Below are positions 33,933-44,929 of a stretch of 64,000 nt of DNA, piece after piece; within the stretch, counting starts at the first letter, position 1, and each line of letters opens with the position of its first letter. The notes under the pieces are model-generated. The model was not told the DNA's origin. It was given only the letters and a program-made list of their open reading frames with translations, and ran no database searches. The position numbers and the translations under genes were made by a program. The DNA comes from Flaveria trinervia (Eukaryota; Streptophyta; Magnoliopsida; Asterales; Asteraceae). The stretch spans positions 210,951 through 274,950 of the forward strand of contig JACCIX010000042.1 of NCBI GenBank assembly GCA_025506515.1. Reading direction: 5' to 3'.

Positions 33933-34608
33933 GCTGGATATACAAAATGAGTTAGTTACAGGAGCGGGGATAACAGAGGATAGTAGTTTAACAAAGATAA
34001 GCTAAGAGTTTTAAGGTACACGGGATGTTTCCATTTGGTAACGCATTACCATTTGAAAACGTTGACACGTCAAGGTGAATTGACCCATTTACCTTAGAAA
34101 CTTGTGTATGTTGACCATAGTTTATCACTCATCCCGGAATCCCCAGGTAAGCATAACTAGTCCCGTAGGATTTATGCGATATGCTTTCCTTAGCCCGAGG
34201 GCCTTTTGCCAGGAAAACCAGGATACAGGTGTCTATGTGTCACACAATATTTCTTAGGTTCATAGAATCAAAACCTTGATGAGATTTATACAGATTAGAC
34301 GTAACGTCTAAAGATCCAAGTCATAACATAAACATAAGATTCCACGTGTCGACGAGAATAAGATTAAGAGAGTTCATGTTCGGGGGGAGTCAAAGGGTCA
34401 AAGTTAAGTTTAGGGAGACAAATAACAATGTTTAGGCAATCCTATGCTAAGGCATCAAATTGCACATAAGAGGCATAGCATTATGTAGCATGAAAAGTAT
34501 ATTAGTTACAAGATAGAAATATAATTCTATAAGGTTCATGCATACTATAGCCTAGGTCACCATTTCTAATAACCTAGATCCCTATAGTTATGGGCTCTGA
34601 TACCAATC

Positions 34609-34858
34609 TGTCACACCCCAACCTTGACGGCGGAAACGTCGAGGAGTGAGAGTTAAGATCGTTCATAGCCACATAACACTATTAATAATCCAAATATATT
34701 CTACACATAAATTTCATTTGTCACATTACAAACATAAGTCTCAAAGGATATAAAAAAACGTAACATAAAATGTAATAATTCATCCTATTTTATTTATTAA
34801 TCTAGGTCCATCCCTAGATGTGCTAGCTTCAATGTGTAGATAATAAAACTTGGGCATT
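34609..34858 (-). repeat. Truncated LTR 3 of the array
   Basis: Starts TGTCACACCCC and matches LTR 1 and LTR 2 for about 250 bp up to CTTGGGCATT, then stops abruptly. The next 14 bp (CATTATGAGCTATT, 34855-34868) recur at 34940-34953. The remaining ~2.2 kb of LTR and the N-terminal part of the copia env-like ORF appear to have been deleted together. Confidence 0.85.
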
Positions 34859-36490
34859 ATGAGCTATTCGTGCGAATGGGTCATACTTATGACATTTCTG
34901 CATTCTTACCATTTAAACCCTTTTAACTTTTGAGATTAACATTATGAGCTATTGATCATCTCAGACATGAACATTTTAACCAATATAGTCACTTCACACG
35001 TGACTCTTTTAAACACTTTGTCACCTCAGACGTGACTGCATTAAACTTTAAAAAAACTCATGTGGTCATCTCAGACAAGACCCTTTTAGTAAGTTGATCC
35101 CTTACCGATTTTCATGATGTAGTCCGGCAAACAAACAAAACTAAAAGACTAAGTGAATAATAAAAAAAAAACTAAACTAACGTACCAAAAATAAAAACTT
35201 GTTTTTGGCTTTTTGTGAGAGATAAATCCTAAGATGGAAATCTACGGGATTTGGTTCCGGAATAGGCAGCTTCAACTTAGATTTACCACACCTGGACCAA
35301 TTCAATTTGGAATCATACAGGCAAGTCAAATCATTTGGGACTTGTTGTCAAAATCTTTTGATGCTCTATTCTTGGTTTTCATCCAGAGTCGTTAGCAACT
35401 TTTAGAAAATCATACTGGAACTATTAGATTACCACATTGATTTGAACTTTCAAGAATTGCAGCCACAATGATTGTTAATATGTTTGTCCTCTTAAATCCA
35501 TACATAGACTTTGGACATAGACTGGTGATAGATTTAGGTTTAATTATTTCAACTAACATTTGTGGATCCCACACTTATATGGTAATCAACATTCCTCAGG
35601 AGCTTTTGAGCGGTCTACGGGTATTTTTACAAGAAGACTATTCTTAGAGCGTTCAAAGAGAAGCCAATCCTCAGGTCAGTGCCATCGCACAGCAGAGAGG
35701 TGGCAAACAACAATGAATTCTAGAATATCTAGGTTATGCTTATCCTCATGTCAGTGCCATCACACAGCAGAGAGGCACACAACCTATCTCCTTGTTAGAG
35801 CAGCTTATTTTTATTTTGCACAAAATGCACCAACAACATAAGTCATTAGTTTGATAGCATTTTTCTTTCAATTTTTCGTGCTTTGCTCTATTTATGGTCA
35901 TCCGCACACATTTGTGGCATTACATGCTCATTACGCCTTATTGGAATATTGTTAATTGTGTTAACCAGTGATAAGATGGAAGCCCACAGTCAGTTGAACA
36001 ACTTAGTTTGATCTTGAGATCACCAGTCAGGTCTAATCATCTATTGTGTTGAATCTACCAACATATCAATTGTGGTCCAGCAACCTCTCGGTCTACTCTC
36101 GTTGTGTTACCTTACGAGTTACCAGTTTTTCTATCATCTTCCTTTTATATTGCTTGGACTACACAGACTTATACTTTGAATGTTTGCATCTTTTCTAAAT
36201 TAAATTTTTTAAAATCCCTCTTGATTTGTTCCTGTGTACTATCATATTCCATAGAGTTTGAATCGGTATCACAGATACGATCTACCTTATATAAGCTTTC
36301 CACTCCTTCTCCCTTGTTTTTTTAATAATGTTACTTGCTGACTTAGTCTCCCCCTAAAATACTAAAATCAAAACTGGTTTAATTATTTTAGGATTTTAAT
36401 AAACAGCAGAATAACATGAGGTTAATTTTAAAACGGACTAAATTAATCAAATAAAGTAAAATAAAATGAAAAATTTACTAAGCTACATCG
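34859..36490 (-). other. Spacer between pol and env-like ORF of copia F
   Basis: About 1.6 kb without clear coding, expected between RNase H and the env-like gene. It contains a CACCTCAGACGTGACT-like motif a few times (34970-35080). A CAGTGCCATC(G/A)CACAGCAGAG unit occurs twice (about 35676 and 35752). A 93-codon plus-strand ORF covering the latter is considered chance. Confidence 0.6.
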
Positions 36491-38097
36491 GACTACACAT
36501 GATCATCATCAGGAATAACATCACTTTGTTTTTTAACGCCGTTGACCTCTAGCAAATATTGAAAACGTGGTTTATCAAAGGCTTTAGTATAAAGGTCAGC
36601 GTGTTGAAAATCAGTATTAATTTGTACCATATCAATTAAGTTCTTTTCAAAACAATCTCTTATGAAATGGTATTTAATACTGATATGTTTGGTCTTTGGA
36701 TGTTGGACCGGATTTTTAGTTACTGTAATTGCAGGAGAGTTATCAATAAAAATAGGAGTAGAAGAAAACTTTAAACCATAATCCCACATTAGCTGTTGAA
36801 TCCAGATGATTTATGAACAACAACTTGCAGCAGCAACGTATTCGGCTTAACAGGTTGACAATGCAACCGATGTCTGCTTCTTACACTGCCAGGTAACTAA
36901 TCTTCTCCCAAAGAATTGACACATGGCTGATGTAGACTTGTAATTCATCTTGCAGCCCCTGTAATCCGAGTCACTATACGCCGTGAGCTCAAAGTCATCA
37001 TCATGAGGATACCACAACCCAAGTGTGGGTGTACCCTTCAGATAACGAAATATCCTCTTGACCCCGATCAGATGGTTGACCTTAGGCTTAGCTGATATCT
37101 AGAACATAAACATGTAGCATACATGATATTAGGTCTTGAGGTAGTGAGATACATGAGGGATCCAATCATTCCTCGGTACATTGTGGCATCTACAAGATCT
37201 CCATTTTCATCAGGTGCTATATCATGATTCGTAGCAAGTAGAGTCCCAGCAGCAGAAGCATTCTCCATGTCAAAACGACTGAGAATGTCTCCTACATACT
37301 TGGTCTGATGTAGAAATATCCCATTTGGAGTCTGATCCACCTGTAACCCGAGAAAGAATTTCATCTCCCCCATAGCACTCATCTCAAATTCTTTCTTCAT
37401 AACTGCTTCAAATTCTTTGCATAACTCTTCGTTCTTTGAACCGAAGATTATGTCATCGACATAGATCTGTACGAGCAGTAGGTCGCCACCTTTTTCTTTG
37501 ATGAACAGTGTGCAGTCAATGACCCCCTGCGAAAGCCGTGTTTCACAAGATGAGTCGAGAGTTCTCATACCAAGCTCTTGGAGCTTGATGAAGCCCGTAT
37601 AAAGCCTTGTCGAGTTTGTAAACTCTATCCCGATGATAAGGATCTTCAAATCCCTCGGGTGACTGACATAGACTGTTTCTCTGATTTCCCCATGAAGGAA
37701 TGCACTCTTCACATCTAATTGGTAGACTTTAATCTTCATGTGATGATGCATAGGCAAGGAAGATGCGAATGGCTTCCATCCTTGCCACGGGTGCAAACAC
37801 TTCATTATAGTCAATTCCCTCGACTTGGCGAAATCCTTGAACCACCAATCGAGCCTTGTTTCTGATAATGACCCATTGGTCATCCTTCTTGCATTTCAAA
37901 ACCCATTTGGTGCCAATGAACTTAGCACCTTTAGGTCTATCAACCAGAGTCCATACACCTAACTTCTTGAACTGAAGAAGTTCTTCTTGCATGGCACTCA
38001 CCCACGCCTCATCATTTAGTGCATCACTGACGTATTTTGGCTCAAACTGTGAGAAAAAACACCGATAAGCACCATCATGAATATATCCATTTTCCAT
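36491..38097 (-). pseudogene. Copia RT and RNase H, element F
   Basis: Reading down the minus strand: RT N-terminal part ([48 protein letters not shown]) to 37729. Next, [14 protein letters not shown] and catalytic IYVDDIIFGS, FEMSAMGEMKFFLGLQV, GSLMYLTTSRP. RNase H follows (IFIDNSPAITVTKNPVQHPKTKHI, YHFIRDCFE) to 36493. Frameshifts near 37740 and 37600, a gap near 37068-36790 with stops in the YVAAASC region, and other indels break it. It is a decayed copy. Confidence 0.85.
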
Positions 38098-38099
38098 AA

Positions 38100-39450
38100 C
38101 TAAGGCGTAATCAGCTGAGTATAGCTGATTTCGAGTTTGTACTCCTGATCTAACATCCCCAATGACATTGTGTAGGGGATGATAGACGTTAATCGTGATC
38201 CTGGAGTAGTAGGAACAGCTACCTCAGAGCTAAGATTATGAACATTTGGTTCTGCAACTGAGGTAGTTGGAGTTTGAGGCTCCGAAGTCGAATGTGCATC
38301 ACTGGTAGATGATTGTGGACTTTCCGGAACTGGAACATGTTCCTCGACTGTTCTGGTCATCTTCTTCAGCTTCTTCTTTAGAGGAGGAGTCACTGTCGTC
38401 GACTACTCCCCTGATTGAGTAGATGATCATCCTATGAGCTAGATGTTGGAGTATTCAAGATATCATACATCATCCGTGTAGCTAACTCGTCATCCGAGGG
38501 AGAGAAGGGAATGTTGAAGGACTTGAAGAATTCATCATAGTCGAAAAAATAGGCGGGTCCTTTGCCAGTAGGTGGTGTGGTATATCGCTGAACGTCAACA
38601 TTACACCATACTTTTACTAGACCCGTTGAGTTGTTGTACACCCTCTTGTTCGGTATGTTGTATCCTAGAAAGATTCCTTCATCCCCTTCTCACTGAATAC
38701 CTTCTTGTGTTTTCTTCAGCAGTGTGCACGGCGTGCCAAATGGTTCGAGATACTCCAAATTTGGTTTGTGTCTTTGTAGTAGCTCGTAACATGTCTTTCT
38801 GTGGCGCTTGACAATCAGAACTCGGTTCAGTGTATAGCATGCATTAGCAACTGCCTCATTCCAAAATTGAATAGGCAGTTTCGAGTCTGCCAGCATAGTC
38901 CGTGTTGTCTCTATCAATCTTTTGTTCTTTCGGTCAGCAACACCATTCATCTGAGGCGTGTAGGCAGAAGTGAATTGATGTACAATACCCTTTTCCTTGC
39001 AATAAGCCTCCATCCACTGGTTCTTGAATTCCGTCCCGTTGTCTGAGCGTACTTGTCTAACCTTTAGCTTGTAGAGAGATTCCAGTGTGATTACTAACTC
39101 CTTGAAGGACTCAAATGTTTCTGATTTGGACTTCAGAAACATTACCCATGAGAACCTTGAGTAGTTATTAGTAACACTAAGCAGTACAAGTCGCCTGCTA
39201 TGCTCTTTGTACTGACTGGACCGAACAGATCCATGTGAAGAAGTTCAAGAGGAAGTTCTATTGAATGAATTTTCTTTTCCTTATGAGGCTTCTTCGTCTG
39301 TTTGCCTTTCTTGCAAGCTACACAAAAATCAGGAAGCTGGAAGTTCTTGACATTAACTCCTCTCACCAGATCCTTCTGAATCAAGTGATTCATTGTAGCC
39401 AGGAGATGGAATCCTTCTCAGTAGCTTTAGATAGAAAACACTAAACCTCA
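38100..39450 (-). pseudogene. Copia integrase, element F
   Basis: The integrase zinc region (NHLIQKDLVRGVNV, CVACKKGKQTKKPHK) and LLHMDLFGPV lie at 39142-39393. The core is at 38690-39142 with VRQVRSDNGTEFKNQ (second D) and MNGVADRKNKRLIE. The catalytic Glu there is replaced: the family reads VVERKN/VAERKN but this copy has VADRKN, so E has become D. The C-terminal part and a Ser/Thr-rich linker (38100-38641) follow. Frameshifts occur near 39142, 38690 and 38432. Confidence 0.85.
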
Positions 39451-39860
39451 TGATCCATTGTAGCAGCTATTGACATATCCAAAACAAAGGTCTTTATATC
39501 TTGAGGCAGTCATCAAAACTTGGTCTTCTGGGATCACGTAATATTTCTTGAGCACGTAACACTTCTTGTCGTCGAAGATGACTTTAAATCCCTTATCGCA
39601 GATTTGGGAAACAGAAAGTAAGTTATTTTGAAGTTGTTGAACATAGTTCACCTTATCAAACTTAACTTTCTGATTTCCCACTTCTCCCTGAGCTGTGATA
39701 TATCCTCCCTTGTTTCCAGCAAACGAAACATGCCCCCTTTTATTTGCTTGACGTTAGATAAAAGAGCCTTGTTTCCTATCATGTGCTTGGATGCTCTGCT
39801 GTCTACAATCCACGTGTTAGTTTTAGCACTGTAGCGAACACCCTGCACATACAATGTGAA
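39448..39860 (-). pseudogene. Copia protease, element F
   Basis: Protease region TNTWIVDSRASKHMIGNK (39648-39854). The catalytic triplet, usually D-S-G, is D-S-R here, so the active site is damaged. The second frame (39448-39681) has VNYVQQLQNNLLSVSQICDKG, typical of the protease C-terminus. One frameshift lies near 39660. Confidence 0.8.
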
Positions 39861-42652
39861 GGATTAGTTTAGGTTAGGAACCCAAGCCTTTACTGGCTTG
39901 GGTTTCCCAGAGGCATCACATATCAGAAATTCAACCCATGACCTTAGAGGGTGAGGGTAGTAGCAGGTTCCTTCTTGTCATCATTTTCAGACATAGAGGT
40001 TGACTTCTCTTTCCATAAGCCAGATTTATGCAATGCCTGTTTGTGATAAACAGTCGACTGGCTAATGGGTTGAACTTTATGTTCACTAGTTCTTCTAGGT
40101 GGAGTTAAAGAACTCCTCTTAGAAGACCTAGGTTTTGAGTCCTGAAGTTCAATCTTCTTCCTAGGTGTCTGATAATAAGGACAATAGGAAGCAATGTGTC
40201 CACATTATCCACGGTTGAAGCATGACCTGCTATCAACTTTATATTAAACTTTCTTTGTGGAGACGTGTGTGACACTTTAGTAACATCACTCACTTTAGGT
40301 TTTGACTCTGGCTCTTTTGATGTTTTCTCTTATTTAACAAAGTTAACTATCTAACATGTTTAACAATTTTTTTTGGTTAATTAGTTTTTGACTATTTGAA
40401 GTCTTTTTAGGTTCTGATTTGACTCTGTTTGACCCTGACTTTAAGTTAACCTTTTCAAACTCTTTTTCCAGATTAACACAAGGCAATTTACCCTTTGCCT
40501 TGAAGTGATCTCCTTTTGTTTGTTTCCAGATTCAATAGATGAACATGAGGAATCTGGATCACAAACGAGAGGAGTAGACACCACATGATCCTTGATGGGG
40601 TTTAATTTACTAGTCTACTCTTAGTGTTCATCAAGGTCTTAGGTGGTGGTGGAACCACTTTGTAACCCAAGCCTCCCCGTGTTTCTTTCTCTTACTAAGT
40701 GTTGGACTATGTGTGATGAACTTGTCCACTGTGTAGTTTCTGTTTTAATGAGTTTACTTCTACTTCTAGAACTGCCTTTTGCTTCTTAGTGTCTTCCAGG
40801 GAGTTTAGATAGTACTAATGTCATTAGCTTGATTAAATGCAACTACTTCGGTTTCCCTAAGCTGTTTAGTCAAAAGGTCTATCTTTTCTTTGTAACTATG
40901 CTCATTTTGTTTTAGTACTCTATTAGCCTCAGTGCACAGTTGTAAATCTTTTACCAAGTTATCATTATGATCTAATAACCTAGAAAATTTCTCATCTATG
41001 CTATTTCTAAATGTAGTACAATCAGAACAAGCATGATTATCACATTTGGTCAGTGGTACTTACCTGAGTTGGTTCAAAAGCGTTAGCCATCAACGCAGCA
41101 TCAGATGTCTCTGGTTCTGGTGATTCTGTTTTTTCTGTCTTTGCTCTGGTAGCCTCTCTTTAGGTTTGTAGTGACCTCAGATGCAGTTGTCTCTTCAATA
41201 TTTGACATCGCTATCTCAACTGCTAGATCTCCTTCACTGCGGATCATCACCAATGTCTTCTACACTTGCAATGTTTGATTCCCCTGGAGAGACAAACCTA
41301 AAGCTCCAGTCATGTCCTTCATCATCATGAGCAGTCAGGCTTTTGGATCCTTACTTGATGAAGTAGAACTAGTAGCTTGCTTGTCTTGATGAGTGAAGGA
41401 CGAGAATAGGTTCCCGTTTCCCATCTTCGTTGGCTTAACACATTCTCTCTTGAAGTGCCCCTTCTCCCCATAGTTAAAGCATGTCACTTTGCTCTTGTCA
41501 AAGCCAAATGTGGTATCCTTAGTAGCTACCAAGTTCTGTCGGTCTTTTTCACAAACTTCTTCGCTCTCCGGACAGCACTAGCTAAGGCCCACATTATGTC
41601 CATTCTCTCAAGCTCCATTTCGTCCACCTGCTCGTAGTCTCGTCTGCCAGATGACAGTTTCCAATCTTCCAGCAACAAGTCCATCATAAGAATGAACCAC
41701 TGCAACCAAAAGATCCATGTGTTCTCGAGCTACTTCTACCGTCACATTACCGAGGTTCTCGGTATTCAGTCTAGTAGCATTGTTTCAGATCCAATATGAT
41801 GGGTACAAGAAGACCCCGACGTGTCTGATCCTAAAGGAGAAGCATGTGAAGGACCCGATGAGCTAGACACAAATGCAGTCTGGAGAGGTGCTCCAGATGT
41901 CTTAGCTTGAAGCGTGGCATTGTACAAAGCTGGATTCTGAGTATATGAAGACTTCTGAGCTCTGTTACTTCATCCTAAGTGCTTCTTCTCGCAGCTTTAG
42001 AATGAAGTCATTATATCCACCTTTGTCAGCATTCCATTCTGTCTCAGGTTAGACACGAATGAAGCCCACTTTTCCAGCAATCCGTCTGCAAAGTTAGCAA
42101 CTTTCTCTTCCATGGTAGTAGCCACCCATGTGTATGCAGTTCACTCATCAGATGGTAGAATCTATCTATAACATCGTCCAAACTCTCGTTTCCCATCGAT
42201 GAGAAGTTATCGAATTTCTTCTTTAACTCCTTAGCTTGATTGCCTTCAACGAAGCATTCCCGTCGTACCTCTTTCCAGCTCATCCCATAGTTTCTTGGAC
42301 TGCTTATTCTCTGAGTACTGGTGGAAAATGTCTTTAGGGATAGACTGTGTAATCAATGCATAAACCCTCTTCTCTGCATTATATTTGACTTTATACGCGT
42401 CTGTCATCCCTCCTAAGGTTAGCTTTACTCATCGGCTCCCACCGGCGTACTATACCCAATCTCGATAGCTTCCCACAAATTCGGATCCACTCCATTGAGG
42501 TAGATCTCAAAACGTTGTTTCCAGTGGGGAAACTCATCTAATGTTAAAAGCTTTGGTGGTTTATTATGATTACCCATCTCACTCTCAAGTAACAGCAGGT
42601 TCTGGATCCTAGAGTCCTTCCCAGCAGTAAAGGCTGACATTTGATCTTCCAT
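39861..42652 (-). pseudogene. Copia gag region, element F
   Basis: Gag starts at 42652 (MEDQMSAFTAGKDSRIQNLL; LDEFPHWKQRFEIYLNGVDPNLW) and continues in fragments: 42044-42283 (KELKKKFDNFSSMGNESLDDVIDRFYHL) and 41335-41532. The latter holds a zinc knuckle reading CFNYGEKGHFKREC, where the second Cys of the CCHC motif is Tyr. From 41300 to 39860 only scattered short frames remain (for example 40105-40293). Many indels make it the most decayed part of the element. Confidence 0.75.
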
Positions 42653-42699
42653 GGCGAATAACTTTAAGTCTACTTAAACAAACTGTCAACTGGTGTGAC

Positions 42700-42920
42700 T
42701 GAAGGATGCGATTGGGCTATCCGTGCGAATGAACTATGCGAATGGTTCAATCGTGTGGCTGAACTAAGCGATTGGTTCAGTCGTGCGAATGAAGCTGATG
42801 CGTATGAACACTGCGAACGAATGGTTCAATCGTACGAATGGAGATGCGACTATGTCCAATCGTGCGTCTGAGCAATGCGAATGAGGTCCAGTCGTGCGAA
42901 TGGCTCACTCGTGCGACTCA
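42700..42920. repeat. CGTGCGA-core motif array in the 5' leader of copia F
   Basis: Directly upstream of gag, about 220 bp contain a dense series: CCGTGCGAATGAA, ATGCGAATGG, CAATCGTGTGGCTGAA, CAGTCGTGCGAATGAA, CAATCGTACGAATGG, CAATCGTGCGTCTGAG, CAGTCGTGCGAATGG, CTCGTGCGACTCA. The set is the same as in the LTR U3 of this element and LTR G. Confidence 0.75.
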
Positions 42921-43132
42921 AGCTGCTGTTTTGCGAAAATTTCTAGGTTAAACGTGTTTTAGACGTAAAAATTCGAACTTTCGCAAGGTCTAATCGCCTA
43001 AGTCCGTAGAAACCAAACTTTGATGAGCAGGGAACGTCCAAGATCACTTTTGACATAAAAGATTACGTTTTTAGTGCAAAAACACAAGCTTTTTATCAAT
43101 CTTGATTGAATCACACGTAATCAAGAGCCAAA

Positions 43133-43144
43133 GCTCTGATACCA
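43133..43144 (-). other. Primer binding site (initiator tRNA-Met) of copia F
   Basis: TGGTATCAGAGC on the minus strand, 1 nt from the 5' LTR (43146). This is the usual primer site of plant copia elements. Confidence 0.88.
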
Positions 43145-43145
43145 C

Positions 43146-43872
43146 TGTTGGGACCTCGTATTTGAACAAAATACCTACTGATTAGCGTGTAAACTAGATC
43201 AAATAGTGCGGAATCCTATTTGATTGGCGATCCAATCAGTGAGAACACACAAGAATCAATAAAGAATTGAAACTAACGTTAGAAATCGATTGAGAATCGA
43301 TCTAAAGTGTTCTATGAACTTGGAGAACGAATTGGGAGGCTTCTGGACGGCTAGGGTACGTCTGGAATTGTATGAATGAATGCTCTTTTTTTTCACGAAT
43401 TGGATTGTATTTATAGGTTAGTATTGTTCATTCGGGAGACTGGACCATAAGCATGGTTCAGTCGTGCGATTGAACCATGCGGTTGATCCATCCGCATGAC
43501 TGAGTGTTCAGTCGTGCGATTGAGCCAATCTTATGTGTCAATCATACGACTGATCCAGTCTCCTGATTCAGTCGTGCGACTAAGTCAATCGTATGAAGTT
43601 ATTCATGCGTGTGGTCCATTCGCATGGGCCATTCGCATGAGAACTTCATTATGTTAAGTTTGAATGTATTAATTAATAAACATTATGTGTAACCATTCAA
43701 ACAATCACTAACCTAATTAACCAATTCAATATCGACTCATTAATGAAATATTAGTCATTACAAATCACAAACAATCAATATCATTTCATTAATCATATCA
43801 AATTACATCAAAATCAGATAAACAAGATCTATTACATTCATATCATGATCTAGGGACATACATGTATCAACA
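43146..43872 (-). repeat. 5' LTR of copia element F
   Basis: 727 bp, same length as the 3' LTR and similar with scattered substitutions (for example CTCGTATTTGAACAAAA versus CTTGTATTTGAACGAAA). The TATA on the minus strand is at 43408-43416 (TATAAATAC). The CGTGCGA motif array lies at about 43430-43640. Confidence 0.9.
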
Positions 43873-43877
43873 TTAAC

Positions 43878-44929
43878 TCCTTTGAGTGTTAACTATCTGT
43901 AGGTTGTGTAGTGTGACCCTTGCTTAGAAAGCTTGATTGAGAAGCTACTCACCGAGTCCAGGTGAGTTCTAGATCCTCTATTTTAAGGTTTTAAACTGTT
44001 TAGCACTGGAAATGCATATTTAAACGTTTTGATAAGATTGGGGTGAATTCTCGTATGTTCATATGTATGTGTAGGGAGATGGATGGTGTATGATGATTAT
44101 ATGATGATATATGATGTTGTATGTGATGTTTATGGTAATGTTATGTGTGAATGTGTTATGTTGACTTTTATGTTCCTATTATGTATTAGTTCGTGACTTT
44201 ACATGGTGTGATTCTGATAATTAACATAAAATATTATCTTAACGAAGCGAAAGATTTAAGATAATGAAAGTGAAACATAATGTGTGAACGAATGGAAGTC
44301 TTGCAAGCAATGTGTGGAGGTTCACACCCAATGAAAGGTGTTAGCTCAACGGTGTATGGGTTAACTACCCCAGAAGGATGCACACTAGGGTCTATCTTTG
44401 TGATTGGCCGTATGTATGGGACCCTTGTCGCTTACCCAGTACTGTGGTTAGGACACTGGGCACAATGTACGGGGGGTCTATTTATAGACCTCGGCATAAT
44501 ACCCGCTTTATGCATGACGGTGGGGTATAGCACATGACATTGGTGCAAATAAATTTACCCGGTACTGTGGTCAGGCCACCGAGCACAATGTATGGGAGTC
44601 TATTTATAGACTTTGCCCCGGTACCCATTTTATGCATGACGGTGGGGTATAGCTCGTGGCATTGGCCTGGAGCATAGAGAAGTTAATGATGAATTTACGT
44701 AAGGTACGGTAAGGAAGATAACGAATGATAACGATGATGTATAATGAATAATGAACGAAAGTTAACAAACGATGATGAAAGATAATAATGTTATTATCTA
44801 TGTATACGTATGATGTATGATCGCGTATGAAAGTAAAGAAAGGTTTTAAAAAAGTAAGTATATTTTATATTAAAACTAGGACTCACTCAGTAACACTGAC
44901 TTTTATGTGTTTCCAGTTGGCAGGTAATT
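43878..44929 (+). repeat. Middle piece of solo LTR A
   Basis: Continuation of LTR A after the copia element. It contains a ~122-bp tandem duplication (units starting near 44436 and 44558, each with CTATTTATAGAC and TATGCATGACGGTGGGGTAT). It also contains the conserved block CTGAC...TTCCAG TTGGCAG GTAATT at 44896-44929, where LTR B was inserted. The 85-codon ORF at 44280-44537 is not supported as a gene. Confidence 0.85.
44896..44929 (+). promoter_or_regulatory. Splice-site-like block of the A/B/G LTR family (LTR A copy)
   Basis: CTGAC (44896-44900, branch-point-like), a T-rich tract, CAG (44914-44916), seven bases TTGGCAG, then the donor-like GTAATT. The same order and spacing occur in LTR G (10356-10389, plus strand) and LTR B (45229 down to 45195, minus strand). 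Function is inferred from pattern only. Confidence 0.4.

Larger units (their letters stand above)
29195..34608 (-). mobile_element. Internal domain 2 of the Ty3 array
   Basis: Same gene order as copy 1 (5414 versus 5425 bp). It carries extra single-base deletions, for example near 29600, 29745, 30052, 30378, 30614, 30845, 31330, 32205 and 33520, fragmenting the ORFs more than in copy 1. Conversely it keeps the bases that copy 1 lost near 24464 and 23708. Shared lesions are the integrase TGA, the short T run after KKDIA and the D-L-G protease. Confidence 0.9.
18820..34858 (-). mobile_element. Tandem Ty3 chromovirus array: LTR-internal-LTR-internal-partial LTR
   Basis: Three LTRs of one family (18820-21303, 26729-29194, 34609-34858 truncated) separate two nearly identical internal domains (21304-26728, 29195-34608), all on the minus strand. 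The middle LTR has a PBS on one side and a PPT on the other, so it serves as 5' LTR of one unit and 3' LTR of the next. This is the product expected from unequal recombination between the LTRs of one insertion. The left boundary abuts CCCCC of the copia env-like ORF. The right boundary is a truncation inside the third LTR, so no target duplication can be checked. Confidence 0.9.
15866..43872 (-). mobile_element. SIRE-type Ty1/copia element F with nested Ty3 array (TSD TTAAC)
   Basis: Two 727-bp LTRs (15866-16592 and 43146-43872) and the direct repeat TTAAC at 15861-15865 and 43873-43877 define the element. On the minus strand the order is 5' LTR, tRNA-Met PBS, gag, protease, integrase, RT, RNase H, env-like ORF, PPT, 3' LTR. 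An env-like ORF after pol marks the SIRE/Maximus lineage. All coding parts are broken by stops and frameshifts. About 16 kb of Ty3 DNA (18820-34858) lies between RNase H and the rest of the env-like ORF. The LTRs differ at a small number of positions by eye. Confidence 0.9.

Noticed and set aside
35560..35841. 93-codon plus-strand ORF in copia F spacer
   Set aside because: Antisense to the element, includes a short direct repeat and has no domain.
44280..44537. 85-codon plus-strand ORF in LTR A
   Set aside because: Falls in the ~122-bp internal duplication of the LTR. No similarity to known proteins, and the matching part of LTR B is not open.
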